This document shows, piece after piece, positions 55,949 to 63,997 of a stretch of 64,000 nt of DNA. The DNA is from Methanocorpusculum parvum (GTDB lineage: Archaea; Halobacteriota; Methanomicrobia; Methanomicrobiales; Methanocorpusculaceae). The notes beneath the pieces were generated by a model. That model had not been told where the DNA came from. It saw only the letters and a program-made list of their open reading frames with translations, and did no database searches. The position numbers were made by a program, and so were the translations under genes. How positions within the stretch are numbered: position 1 is the stretch's first letter; each line of letters begins with the position of its first letter. The stretch covers positions 1 through 64,000 of the forward strand of contig LMVO01000002.1 of assembly GCA_002287215.1 (NCBI GenBank), written 5' to 3'.

Positions 55949-55972
55949 GATTGGTATTTTTTTTTATAATTT
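55937..55972 (+). terminator. Hairpin plus T-run at the guaB end
   Basis: ACCAATC (55937-55943) and GATTGGT (55949-55955) form a 7-bp stem with a TTTAA loop containing most of the stop codon, and a nine-base T run starts at 55957. It looks like a bacterial intrinsic terminator but may simply be an archaeal oligo-T terminator. A-rich sequence follows before the convergent regulator gene. Confidence 0.6.
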
Positions 55973-55999
55973 TTTGTGAGAAAAAAAGAAGGTCCCGGT

Positions 56000-56599
56000 T
56001 TATCCGTTTTTTCTGACCTTATACATTTCATAGGCCATCATCAGTGCCAAAACCGCCAGAGATATGACCAAAAATCCCTGTGCGACGTTATGGATCAGCG
56101 GCATAAACGACACACTCTCTATTGCCGAATTGCCCGTTGCCTGGACGGCTAATAGCTCCGCCGTATCACTTGTTTTCATCAGATATCGTGTTCCGATCAC
56201 CTGATTCATCGTCTGGGGAATAGCGATAACGAGAGAACACCCGATCGCGATAACACCGGCCATGGTTCCGTATCTCTCGACGATACCTTTGACATCGACG
56301 GTCTTTCGCGGAGCGAACACAACGACCTGATCTTTGACCGCATAGATCTTCATCTCACGTCCCTTCTGACTCCACCGGGTATTGGAGATCTCGACCAGCC
56401 CTGCTGAAAGCATATTTTCCAGATGATATTTTACCGTTGTCAGGGGCAGACTGGTACGCTCGGCAAGAGCAGTGGCACTTTGCGGATTGCCGGTGAGTGC
56501 GTTAAGTAGATCCGCGGATGTGGGAGACGCCATCACCTTGGCAACTTTCTGTGCTTCAAGGGATCCATGTTCCAGCACAATAACGTTCTCGTCCTGCAT
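56000..56599 (-). CDS. Membrane-anchored winged-helix regulator
   Basis: A 199-residue protein. Residues 15-85 are a winged-helix domain of the ArsR/DUF7343-like group: TSADLLNALTGNPQSATALA and ERTSLPLTTVKYHLENMLSAG form the recognition helix region, and the wing follows with KGREMKIYAVKD. Two hydrophobic helices (about residues 117-135 and 165-190) place it in the membrane, with KVRKNG at the end. It probably senses a signal at the membrane and binds DNA directly. The target is unknown. Confidence 0.82.
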   Translation of the reverse strand: MQDENVIVLEHGSLEAQKVAKVMASPTSADLLNALTGNPQSATALAERTSLPLTTVKYHLENMLSAGLVEISNTRWSQKGREMKIYAVKDQVVVFAPRKTVDVKGIVERYGTMAGVIAIGCSLVIAIPQTMNQVIGTRYLMKTSDTAELLAVQATGNSAIESVSFMPLIHNVAQGFLVISLAVLALMMAYEMYKVRKNG

Positions 56600-56667
56600 G
56601 ATAGATACACTAACAGTATGGACGCGAGGGGTAATAACCCTCTCCTAAACTGCGAAAAAAATGGTAG

Positions 56668-59409
56668 TTATGACTCTAACGCGGTGCGAATTACTGATTC
56701 GGCCTTGAGAAGCGCTTTTCCGACTGCTGAAGGATCTGTTCCCGCTCCCTGGGCGAGATTTTCCTTACCTCCGCCTTTTCCGCCAAGCTCGGCACAAACT
56801 TCCCCGACCAGTTTGCCGGCATGGATCCGGCCGTTTCCTGACGAGGCAACAACACCAAGGCCGTCTGCGGTCGTGATCAAAAGAGCCACGCCTCCCCGCT
56901 CGGCGATCTTTCCTGCGACCGTCACGAGCTCCTTTCTGGAGACATCGATCTGTTTGATAACGACCTCGACACCGCTAATGTCGATTCCTTCGATCCGGGA
57001 AAGCTCGAGTTCGGCGATCTTTGCCCGAAGTTTTTCGATCTCTTTACGCTGTTCTTTCCACTCGGTGAAGAACCGCTCTACAGAACCCGGGAGATTTTCC
57101 GTCTGAACAGACAGAGTGTCTGCGGACGTATTCAGCAGATTCTGGATATGCTGCATCGCATCAAGCGCTGCAAACCCTGCCGCAAACTCGATACGCTCGA
57201 CCCCGTCCTGGATATGTTCCAGTTTCAGGATCTTGATCGGCCCGATCTCACCGGTACACTGACAGTGTGTTCCGGCGCATGCCTGGACCTCTGCCCCCAT
57301 CTGAACGACACGTATGTCCTTTCCCGGCGGGACACCTCCCTGATACAGGGCAAATCCGAACTTCTGTTCCGCCTTCACCCTGTTTTCGATCTTCACCATT
57401 GCGGGGAGATTCTCCATCACCAGACGATTGGCGATAGTTTCGATCTGTTTCAGCTCCTCGGGGGTGATATGGGTATAGTGCCGGACATCCAGCCGTGCGA
57501 CATCGGTCGAGAGCTGCGATCCTGCCTGATGAACATGCGGGCCAAGGACCTCCTTTGCGGCGCGAAGGAGCATATGGGTCGCCGAGTGGTGACGCATAAG
57601 CGCCCACCGACGGTCTTCATCAAGGACGCCTTTCACTCTGTCGCCGCGCTTCAGCGTATTCTCACGAACTTTATGAAGGATGACGTTTTCCGATTTGACG
57701 ACCTCGTCAACACGGACCATCGTCGACTTCGTCACAAGCATGCCGGTATCGGAAGGCTGGCCTCCTCCTTCGGGATAGAACAGGGTAGCGTCCAGCACAA
57801 CATAGTTGTCAAAGATATCCAGGACCGTTGCATCGAACTCCATATCGGCAGGCCGTTCATAGAAGCTCTTGCGCGTCTCCGGGATCTTGGCGATCCGGTC
57901 AGCATACTTCGCGAGCGGTGAGACCGGCTTCTCCGTCTCATTTTCTGAGTGCATGTCCGCGATCTGCGAGTCGAAGTCGTCCGGGATCTCGAACTCGGCG
58001 CCGGTCTCTTTCAGGATCTTTCCCATCAGATCGACCGGGATGCCGTGCGAGTCGTAGAGGGTGATCAGCTCAGCCAGCGGGACCGGTTCGTTCTTTTTGA
58101 CATAATTCTGGCCTACCCGCTGGACCGTCCTGGTCCCGCGTTCGATGGTCGTATCGTATTTTTCGACTTCACGGTTGATGATGTGTCTGACGATATCCTC
58201 ATCCTGTTCAAAGTTGGTAAGACCGATCGTTTTCATCTGGGAAACCACAAGATCGCCGAGATCCTCGTCGAGCTTTAAGTCCTGCATCATCCTTATGCTG
58301 CGCCGGAGAACGAGGCGGGCAAGATATCCTTCACGGACATTGGACGGGACGATTAAGTCGCCGAGCATATAGGCAAGGCATCTGGTGTGATCACAGAGCG
58401 CATACACGCTTTCCATCGGAACGATGATCTCTTCGAGTTTTGCAAGCGAGATGTTCGTTGCGTCGGCCACCTGCTGTCTGAGGTCGCGGATCTTTTCGCC
58501 GCGGATATCCATGAGGCCGGCAAACTTTGCGTTCAATCCTAAAATGCGCTCGACCTCGGGATTCTCCAGACGATCCTCCATTCCTGCCGAGGTAAGAATA
58601 CGCGGGATCATCTCCGGGAAAACCGCGTCGTAAGCGGTCGGTGTGCCGCAGGATGCCCAGGTAAATCGTTCCAGTCCATAGCCCGTATCGACGATCCGAA
58701 GCGGCATCTCGTAGTAATCTTTGCCGTCGATACTGACCGGAGGTTTGCCGGAGTTCTTCCGGGAAAGGTTCATGAAAACGAGTGTGGCAACTTCGAGGCC
58801 ACCCATTAAGACCTCGACACTTGCTCCGGCATTTCCTCCGCCGAACCACGGGTTTTCTTTGTAGGTGAGATCGAATATGTTGCCGCCAAGAGATTCGACA
58901 AATCCGCTGCAGAGTTCAAGACAGCGGTCCTTCCAGTAGATCGGTTTTTCGTCGGTGTTGAAGGCATGGTGTGCCATCATCTCAAAACAGGTGAAGTGTC
59001 TGCCGGATCGGCCCACGTTGTCAAGATCGTTCAGCCTGATGCAGGGCTGAGAGATCGTCAGCGGGTTTGCCGGCGGGGGGCATACGCCGCTCGTTACGAA
59101 CGGCTGGAAGTCTGCGATGGAGGCAATGGTAAGATAGATGTCGTCACGCCATCGTGCGGCTACCGGGTATCTGCTGATCCTCGTGTGGCCATGCCTCTCG
59201 AAGAAGGAGAGGTATGCCTCCCGCATTTCCGTAAGGCTGTGTTTTTTGAAAATCGGATTTCCAATGAACTGATAAGGTTCACACGGTGCATCCCCGCAGA
59301 TCTCCCGGTTTGGGTCGAGGGTCCAGAATGCACTGCCGCATTTTTTACAGATTTTGCGGACGAATCCGTTTTCTTTAAAGTATTCAAGCTGATATTCGTT
59401 TTCTAGCAT
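56668..59409 (-). CDS. alaS: Alanyl-tRNA synthetase, archaeal type
   Basis: A 913-residue class II synthetase. The N-terminus carries a small zinc-ribbon-like segment, CKKCGSAFWTL with GDAPCEPY, typical of archaeal AlaRS. The catalytic core has FFERHGHTRISRYPVAARWR and GRSGRHFTCFEMMAHH. The editing domain has HHSATHMLL near residue 600 and CAGTHCQCTGEIG near 700, whose histidine and cysteine residues bind zinc. A C-terminal coiled/DHHA1-type region ends the chain (GGKGGGKENLAQGAG). The start, MLENEYQLEYF, is supported by a TATA-like element about 25-30 bp upstream. Confidence 0.95.
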   Translation of the reverse strand: MLENEYQLEYFKENGFVRKICKKCGSAFWTLDPNREICGDAPCEPYQFIGNPIFKKHSLTEMREAYLSFFERHGHTRISRYPVAARWRDDIYLTIASIADFQPFVTSGVCPPPANPLTISQPCIRLNDLDNVGRSGRHFTCFEMMAHHAFNTDEKPIYWKDRCLELCSGFVESLGGNIFDLTYKENPWFGGGNAGASVEVLMGGLEVATLVFMNLSRKNSGKPPVSIDGKDYYEMPLRIVDTGYGLERFTWASCGTPTAYDAVFPEMIPRILTSAGMEDRLENPEVERILGLNAKFAGLMDIRGEKIRDLRQQVADATNISLAKLEEIIVPMESVYALCDHTRCLAYMLGDLIVPSNVREGYLARLVLRRSIRMMQDLKLDEDLGDLVVSQMKTIGLTNFEQDEDIVRHIINREVEKYDTTIERGTRTVQRVGQNYVKKNEPVPLAELITLYDSHGIPVDLMGKILKETGAEFEIPDDFDSQIADMHSENETEKPVSPLAKYADRIAKIPETRKSFYERPADMEFDATVLDIFDNYVVLDATLFYPEGGGQPSDTGMLVTKSTMVRVDEVVKSENVILHKVRENTLKRGDRVKGVLDEDRRWALMRHHSATHMLLRAAKEVLGPHVHQAGSQLSTDVARLDVRHYTHITPEELKQIETIANRLVMENLPAMVKIENRVKAEQKFGFALYQGGVPPGKDIRVVQMGAEVQACAGTHCQCTGEIGPIKILKLEHIQDGVERIEFAAGFAALDAMQHIQNLLNTSADTLSVQTENLPGSVERFFTEWKEQRKEIEKLRAKIAELELSRIEGIDISGVEVVIKQIDVSRKELVTVAGKIAERGGVALLITTADGLGVVASSGNGRIHAGKLVGEVCAELGGKGGGKENLAQGAGTDPSAVGKALLKAESVIRTALES

Positions 59410-59431
59410 GGGTAGATCTCCGGTAGAGATA

Positions 59432-59441
59432 GTATATATTT
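59432..59441 (-). promoter_or_regulatory. TATA box of alaS
   Basis: AAATATATAC on the minus strand lies about 23-32 bp before ATG 59409, consistent with a nearly leaderless alaS mRNA. The sequence from here out to the repeat (59442-59553) has no other recognised element. Confidence 0.5.
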
Positions 59442-59668
59442 GTAGGTTCGATGCGGTTAAATGAGTTTGCGTTATGCTTTTCCATGAAAGGCCGGCGTGC
59501 GCATTCAGCAGAGAAAGAGAATAAAACTACGGCCAATTCTACTCTTCAGTTTTCCAATAGGAGTTACGCGGTGTTATTCTCAACCGAAATAAACTGATGT
59601 ACTTATGAGATGTCTTCGAGTTCGTGTATGGGATATCTTTTGAAACATGAGAAAAAACCAACCGCGTT

Positions 59669-59688
59669 CGCAAACTTTCAGTTTGCTC
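59669..59688. repeat. Stem-loop module 1
   Basis: GCAAAC-TTTCA-GTTTGC followed by TC; the module CGCAA...TTGCTC recurs in this region with different stem pairs. It is the version most like 2756-2781. Confidence 0.65.
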
Positions 59689-59724
59689 TCCCACTCGCTT
59701 CGCTCGCTTGAATCGGCGCGAACC

Positions 59725-59743
59725 GCAAAGCTTCGCTTTGCTC
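59725..59743. repeat. Stem-loop module 2
   Basis: GCAAAGC-TTC-GCTTTGC followed by TC. The stem differs from module 1 by matched changes on both sides, so pairing is kept. Preceded by GGCGCGAAC, as module 6 is in inverted orientation. Confidence 0.65.
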
Positions 59744-59836
59744 TCCGCTTCGGGTTTTCGACCCTCGCTTGAATCCGCCCTTCTGGCGAGGCGAATCGGA
59801 TTTGCTGATCCTCACTCTCGCTCGTCATGTCTAGTC

Positions 59837-59855
59837 GCAAGGCAAAGCCTTGCTC
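59837..59855. repeat. Stem-loop module 3
   Basis: GCAAGGC-AAA-GCCTTGC followed by TC; the third stem variant with matched changes. Confidence 0.65.
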
Positions 59856-59874
59856 GCAAACATTCTGTTTGCTC
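59856..59874. repeat. Stem-loop module 4
   Basis: GCAAAC-ATTCT-GTTTGC followed by TC; same stem as module 1 with a different loop, placed directly after module 3. Confidence 0.65.
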
Positions 59875-59880
59875 AGCTAA

Positions 59881-59903
59881 GATCGCCGGCTGCGCCGTCG
59901 ATC
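59881..59903. repeat. 23-bp palindrome within the left arm
   Basis: GATCG-c-CGGC-TGC-GCCG-t-CGATC forms a nine-pair hairpin with one mismatch. It belongs to no other module and has no counterpart in the right arm. Confidence 0.55.
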
Positions 59904-59934
59904 CGCCTCCGCTAAGGTTGTCCGCTTTCAGCGT

Positions 59935-59984
59935 CCAACCCGCTATCAACACGACGGCTCGTCCCTTCATCGGGAGCGGGTTGG
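59935..59984. repeat. Perfect 10-bp stem with 30-nt loop
   Basis: CCAACCCGCT (59935-59944) and AGCGGGTTGG (59975-59984) are exact reverse complements. The loop carries GGCTCGTCCCTTCATCGGGA, related to the inverted block GTCCCGATAAAGGGACGAGC near 60198-60217. Confidence 0.6.
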
Positions 59985-60007
59985 CGACGAAGTCGACGAC
60001 CTCAGCT

Positions 60008-60030
60008 GAGCAAATCGTTAGATTTGCGAG
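60008..60030. repeat. Stem-loop module 5 (opposite orientation)
   Basis: GAG-CAAATC-GTTA-GATTTG-CGAG. The orientation (GAGCAA...TTGCG) is the reverse of modules 1-4, with a further matched stem variant. Confidence 0.65.
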
Positions 60031-60268
60031 ACCGTTCGGGCAAATCCTGTCGCCGCCCCAGCGGCTCCCAATGGTAATTTGCCTCTCGATTTCATATATA
60101 GATTGTCAGTAAATGACGATTTTTCCATATATAGGACAGATCAATAAATCTCTCCCTCACGGGAGGCGCTGGGGCGCCGACAGGATTTGCCCGAACGGTC
60201 CCGATAAAGGGACGAGCAAGACAGCGAAGCTGGATTGCGAGAGTGAGGATCAGCAAATCCGATTCTTT

Positions 60269-60288
60269 GAGCAAGCCAACGGCTTGCG
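60269..60288. repeat. Stem-loop module 6 (opposite orientation, right arm)
   Basis: GA-GCAAGCC-AAC-GGCTTGC-G. It occupies the place in the right arm equivalent to module 2 in the left arm, next to CGCGCCGATTCG, but with a different, still fully paired stem. Confidence 0.65.
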
Positions 60289-60390
60289 GGATTCGCGCCG
60301 ATTCGCGGTTGGTTTTTCTTCATGCTTCCACACCCAGTAATACCCTTCCCGAATTGGAGCCACACCCACACCGCGTAAGTCCTATTCCAA

Positions 60391-61119
60391 TTAACAACCG
60401 AGTGACGCCAGATAATCCATACTTGGCGCGACGTCTTCCAGTCTGAGAACTTCAAGGATAAGCGTCGCATCTCCGATTTCCGGAAGGATTTTTGCAAAAT
60501 CCACCGTCCCTGTCCCGCACGCGGCATGTTCATCGAAGACCCCCTTATTATCATGGAGATGAAAATGATCCGGTTTTTCCTGGAGAAATGCATCAAGCGT
60601 TCCGGTAAGATTTGCGTGCCCAACATCCAGAGTCAAGCCGAGTCCCGCCGCACGAAGTTCCCGGACGAGTTCCGGGCTCTGAAAAAAACAGCAGTCCATC
60701 GATCCGAGATTTTCCATGACGAACCGGACGGAGAACGTTTTCTGAAGAATGCCAAGGTCCCGGATCGATGTTTGCAGCGCAGAAAACGATGCCTCCCTGT
60801 CTGCCGGGTCCAGACAGAATCCCGGATGGATCACAAGCTTTTCAGCGCCCGCCTGATCGGCGATCACGGCGGTATCTCTGATCACGTCGATGCTTGCTCT
60901 GCGGATAGGCTCAAAAGGTTCAGCGATGTTTCCATCAGATGTCGGCGCATGGATCGTATAGCGCAGATCGAATCTCTCGAGAACGGACGCGTGGCGAAAA
61001 AGGGAATGATGTGCATCGCACTGGATCTCTACCAGATTTGTGAGCGGTTCAAGCGTGTCGAGCGCAGATTCGAGCGGCAGATCCATTACGCAATTTGTGG
61101 AGATGCCTGCTTCGTTCAT
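60391..61119 (-). CDS. TIM-barrel sugar isomerase/AP endonuclease-2-like protein
   Basis: A 242-residue xylose-isomerase-like TIM barrel. Features are YTIHAPTSDGNIAEP (first metal histidine), VIHPGFC, VMENLG (glutamate ligand), LTLDVGHANL and HFHLHDNKGVFDEH with the remaining His/Asp/Glu metal ligands, plus ILEVLRLEDV near the end. Such enzymes are endonuclease IV-type DNA-repair proteins or sugar isomerases/epimerases; the short length favours the latter. The start overlaps the ATPase stop by 4 bp (ATGA), placing it last in the ABC operon. Its stop abuts the inverted repeat. Confidence 0.87.
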   Translation of the reverse strand: MNEAGISTNCVMDLPLESALDTLEPLTNLVEIQCDAHHSLFRHASVLERFDLRYTIHAPTSDGNIAEPFEPIRRASIDVIRDTAVIADQAGAEKLVIHPGFCLDPADREASFSALQTSIRDLGILQKTFSVRFVMENLGSMDCCFFQSPELVRELRAAGLGLTLDVGHANLTGTLDAFLQEKPDHFHLHDNKGVFDEHAACGTGTVDFAKILPEIGDATLILEVLRLEDVAPSMDYLASLGC

Positions 61120-62345
61120 GGATTGCCGGCGTACAGTATCTTCATAAGAGCCGTGATGCCGGGTACGATAACTGCTCCGTTCTCGATGAGGGTTCTGCGG
61201 ATCTTCGTCGCTTCGCCGCCCGTGTAATCCTCACCCTCTCCGAGAAGGTACACCGGTGCAGAGACTCCGGTGAGAGCCTGGAGATTTGCCAGATTGCCGT
61301 ATCCTACCGGCATGCCGGTGACCACGATCTTATCTGCTCTGGCAAGCATCGTCTTCAGTTTTTGCACAGACCCATCGCTCACGACAGCAAACGGCGGTTC
61401 AATGACCGTCTCAAGCCCGAGTTTTACCGCCGCAAGACAGTCCGAATCGTTTGCCGCGAGCACCCCGGCCGATACGGTAAAACCGTTCAGAGTCAGGGTG
61501 TAGAGGACCTCGGTCCCGGTCCCGCCCCCGGAGATCACATGGATGTGTGTGGAGGCGGACGTCGGCAAAACGCCGTATTCCGGAATGAGATGCGGTTTTC
61601 CGGTAAGCGGATGGGTCGATACCATCATCCCGACAGAAAAACTCTCCCGGATCTTTTCCGGCGTCAGGACCTCCATGGGGGTCCCGACTGCGAGAATTTT
61701 TCCCTGCTTCATCAAAACGATCCGGTCGCAGAAGTATGATGCCAGATTCAGATCGTGAAATACGCCGATCACCGTGATTTTTGGCGTAAGATCCCGGATA
61801 AGATCCATGATCTCTATCTGATGATTGATGTCGAGATGGGAGGTGGGTTCGTCCAGAAGGAGGATCTTCGGCTGCTGGGTGAGCGTTCTTGCGATCAGAA
61901 CGCGCTGCCGTTCTCCTCCGGAAACCTCGGTGATCAGCCGATCCGCGAGGTGGAACGTGTTTGTTGTTTTCATCGCTTCATTGGCTATAGCCAGATCGCT
62001 TGGCGATAACGGGGCGAGTTTTCCAATGTGCGGATATCTGCCCATAAGAACGATCTCCCGTACGGTGAACGGAAATGCCACATCGGTTTCCTGACCTACG
62101 CATCCGATCGTTTTTGCGAGAGCGCGTGAATCGAATGATTCCGCATCCAGTCCTTCGATGAAAACAGCGCCCTTATCCGGTTTTAAGATCCTGGACAGGG
62201 CCCGCAGAAAGGTGGTCTTTCCGCATCCGTTCGGCCCGAGGATCCCGATGAATCCGCCCTGATCAACGGCGAGAGAGAACCTTTCGATAACATGACGGTC
62301 GCCGTATTTTACCGAAATATTGTCTGCAGAAATGGCGGGCGTCAT
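61116..62345 (-). CDS. FecE/BtuD-type ABC ATPase with C-terminal extension
   Basis: A 409-residue ATPase for the adjacent permease. Walker A is GPNGCGKTT near residue 38, the Q-loop is CVGQETDVAFPFTV, the signature is VSGGERQRVLIARTL, Walker B is ILLLDEPTSHLD and the switch histidine is in GVFHDLN. Residues beyond about 255 form an extra domain starting with ASTHIHVISGGGTGTEVLYT and ending VVPGITALMKILY, seen in some archaeal corrinoid/iron ATPases and of unknown role. It overlaps both neighbours by 4 bp. Confidence 0.88.
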   Translation of the reverse strand: MTPAISADNISVKYGDRHVIERFSLAVDQGGFIGILGPNGCGKTTFLRALSRILKPDKGAVFIEGLDAESFDSRALAKTIGCVGQETDVAFPFTVREIVLMGRYPHIGKLAPLSPSDLAIANEAMKTTNTFHLADRLITEVSGGERQRVLIARTLTQQPKILLLDEPTSHLDINHQIEIMDLIRDLTPKITVIGVFHDLNLASYFCDRIVLMKQGKILAVGTPMEVLTPEKIRESFSVGMMVSTHPLTGKPHLIPEYGVLPTSASTHIHVISGGGTGTEVLYTLTLNGFTVSAGVLAANDSDCLAAVKLGLETVIEPPFAVVSDGSVQKLKTMLARADKIVVTGMPVGYGNLANLQALTGVSAPVYLLGEGEDYTGGEATKIRRTLIENGAVIVPGITALMKILYAGNP

Positions 62346-63289
62346 ACGCGTGTCCTCCGGCGGAGCAGGTAAATGAAGAACGGCGCTCCAAGGAATGCGG
62401 TGATGATTCCGACCGGGATCTCAACGGGAAGGGTTCTCGCGAATGTGTCTGCCCATATGAGAAGAATGGATCCCGCCAGCACGGATGCCGGAAGAAGGAT
62501 TCGGTGATCAGGTCCGGTAAAGATCCGCATAATGTGGGGAATGATGAGCCCGACGAACCCGATACATCCGGAAACGGAAACTGCGATGGCAGTAATAAAT
62601 GTGGAGACCACAAGAAGGATCTTTTTGGTTTTCTCCGTGTTGACCCCGAGATGGATCGCCTCCTCTTCTCCAAGAGCCATGACGTTCAGATCCCGGGAAA
62701 AGATGTAGAGGATGACAGCCGCCGCCGGAATGAGGAGAGCAAGACCGACATCGTCCCAGTAGATGTTCCAGAACCCGCCCATCATCCAGAACATGATCTG
62801 GTGAAGACTGTTTCCCGACATGTACATGATAAAGGAAAGCATCGCGGAAAGGAAAAGCGAAACCGCGATCCCTGACAATAACAGGGTCTCAACGCCCATC
62901 CGACCATTTCTTTGTGATATGATATACACGGTGACCGTTGACGCGGCGGCTCCGATAAAAGCAAAGAGCGGCATGAATAATCCGCCGAGAAAAACGATCG
63001 CACAGGCAGCTCCAAGAGCGCCGCCGGTCGAAGTCCCGATGATATAGGGGTCTGCCATCGGGTTCCTGAAAAGTCCCTGCATCACGCATCCGGCGGCGGC
63101 AAGCCCTCCTCCCACCAGAAGTGCTCCGATCACCCGCGGGAGCCTGACTTCAAAGATCAGTTTTCGGATCATCTCCGAGTCAAAGGTGAGGATGGATAAC
63201 CCCGATATCCCTATGCAGGTGGTAATGACGATGCTTATCAACAGAACGATGAGGAGCACAGGAAGGAGAAGGACGGGGTGGCGAAGCAT
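62342..63289 (-). CDS. FecCD/BtuC-type ABC permease
   Basis: A 315-residue permease of the iron-siderophore/cobalamin family with about nine or ten hydrophobic helices. It has RLPRVIGALLVGGGLAAAG, the QGLFRNPMADPYIIGTSTGG family block and CIGFVGLIIPHIMR. It is the first gene of the operon with the ATPase and TIM-barrel gene. The binding protein is not within the window, although it could lie beyond position 63997. Corrinoid uptake fits a methanogen, but iron complexes are equally compatible. Confidence 0.9.
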   Translation of the reverse strand: MLRHPVLLLPVLLIVLLISIVITTCIGISGLSILTFDSEMIRKLIFEVRLPRVIGALLVGGGLAAAGCVMQGLFRNPMADPYIIGTSTGGALGAACAIVFLGGLFMPLFAFIGAAASTVTVYIISQRNGRMGVETLLLSGIAVSLFLSAMLSFIMYMSGNSLHQIMFWMMGGFWNIYWDDVGLALLIPAAAVILYIFSRDLNVMALGEEEAIHLGVNTEKTKKILLVVSTFITAIAVSVSGCIGFVGLIIPHIMRIFTGPDHRILLPASVLAGSILLIWADTFARTLPVEIPVGIITAFLGAPFFIYLLRRRTRV

Positions 63290-63346
63290 AATTGTGTATA
63301 TGTTGTTTGCGTTAAGTAAAATAAAGATGTGTGGTATGATTTTTGT

Positions 63347-63997
63347 TCATTCTCGTCTGCGGACTGCGAAAAGAATTCCAATCACAAGACACCCCGCTAT
63401 CCAGAATAATGGAGCTGGAGATGCGGGAGTCGGCGTTACTGTTTGTATTTGGGTTTCTGCAGTATGAGTCGGTGTTGAAACCGGCGTATCGGGCATGCTG
63501 GTGTTTGTTATCGAGACCAGAAGAATTTCATCAGGCAATGCAGTCAGATTTACCTGAAACACGTCCAGATCATTATCATTTACACCTGTCAATGATGTAT
63601 TGATTACGGACACCGACTTATTCATGACTGTAATCACGTGTATATCTGACTGGTTTACAGTCCATGCATGTGATACCGGAAGTTGAATGACCACGCTAGT
63701 GAGATTCGTGACATCCATGTTGTTTGAGGTTATGTTTACCAGATATGCAATATTGGTTATGGATCTTCCGTCAATATCCTTTAGCGAGGTCAGAATGGAT
63801 TGGTTGATTTCCGATGATACATTGATTGTAATTTCAGTGCCGCTGATAATATCCTTCGGGATTTTATCGAAGGTAAGGAATACGATCGGCGAGATCTCTG
63901 TGGTTTCATTTTCTGCAGCCGCAGCCCCGGTAAATGAGAATACTGCAAAGAGGATGAGAAGCAGGATAAAAATTTGTTTTGTGTGATTTTTCGACAT
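63347..63997 (-). CDS. Secreted, membrane-anchored threonine-rich protein
   Basis: A 216-residue surface protein. It begins with a signal peptide (KQIFILLLILFAVFSFTGAAAA, residues 8-29), has a beta-rich N-glycosylation-prone body (NET, NVS, NQS, NIT, NLT, NKS, NTS), a Thr/Pro-rich linker (PVSTPTHTAETQIQTVTPTP) and a C-terminal hydrophobic helix with RRR tail, preceded by SPAP. Such tails anchor or sort surface proteins in methanogens. The function and substrate are unknown. It is upstream of the ABC operon in the same orientation (57-bp gap), close to the window edge. Confidence 0.77.
   Translation of the reverse strand: MSKNHTKQIFILLLILFAVFSFTGAAAAENETTEISPIVFLTFDKIPKDIISGTEITINVSSEINQSILTSLKDIDGRSITNIAYLVNITSNNMDVTNLTSVVIQLPVSHAWTVNQSDIHVITVMNKSVSVINTSLTGVNDNDLDVFQVNLTALPDEILLVSITNTSMPDTPVSTPTHTAETQIQTVTPTPASPAPLFWIAGCLVIGILFAVRRRE

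Larger units (their letters stand above)
59554..60389. repeat. Long interrupted inverted repeat, non-coding, about 835 bp
   Basis: The outer ends are CCAATAGGAGTTACGCGGTG (59554-59573) and the inverted counterpart at 60370-60389, matching AATAGGA-n-TTACGCGGTGT at 18 of 19 positions. Going inward, the arms match again in blocks: AAAAACCAACCGCG (around 59650-59664; 60305-60319 inverted), GAATCGGATTTGCTGATCCT (from 59793; 60246-60265 inverted), CTCACTCTCG, GACGAGC/GCTCGTC, and CGTTCGGGCAAATCCTGTCG (from 60033; inverted around 60178-60197). The left arm is longer because it carries extra hairpin modules. The centre is near 60110-60130. Open frames across it are shadows of the repetitive composition. 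Confidence 0.8.

Noticed and set aside
59660-60300. CRISPR array
   Set aside because: The repeated hairpins differ in stem sequence, spacing is irregular, orientation flips at the centre and no spacer-sized unique segments or cas genes are present.
59554-60389. Replication origin
   Set aside because: Long inverted repeats occur at origins, but there is no cdc6/orc1 gene, no recognisable origin recognition box and no A/T-rich unwinding stretch of useful length.
59708-60626. Open reading frames of 134 and 161 codons across the inverted repeat
   Set aside because: They are rich in Ser, Arg and Leu codons produced by the repetitive GC-rich modules, have no ribosome site or family features, and one runs into the TIM-barrel gene on the same strand in another frame.
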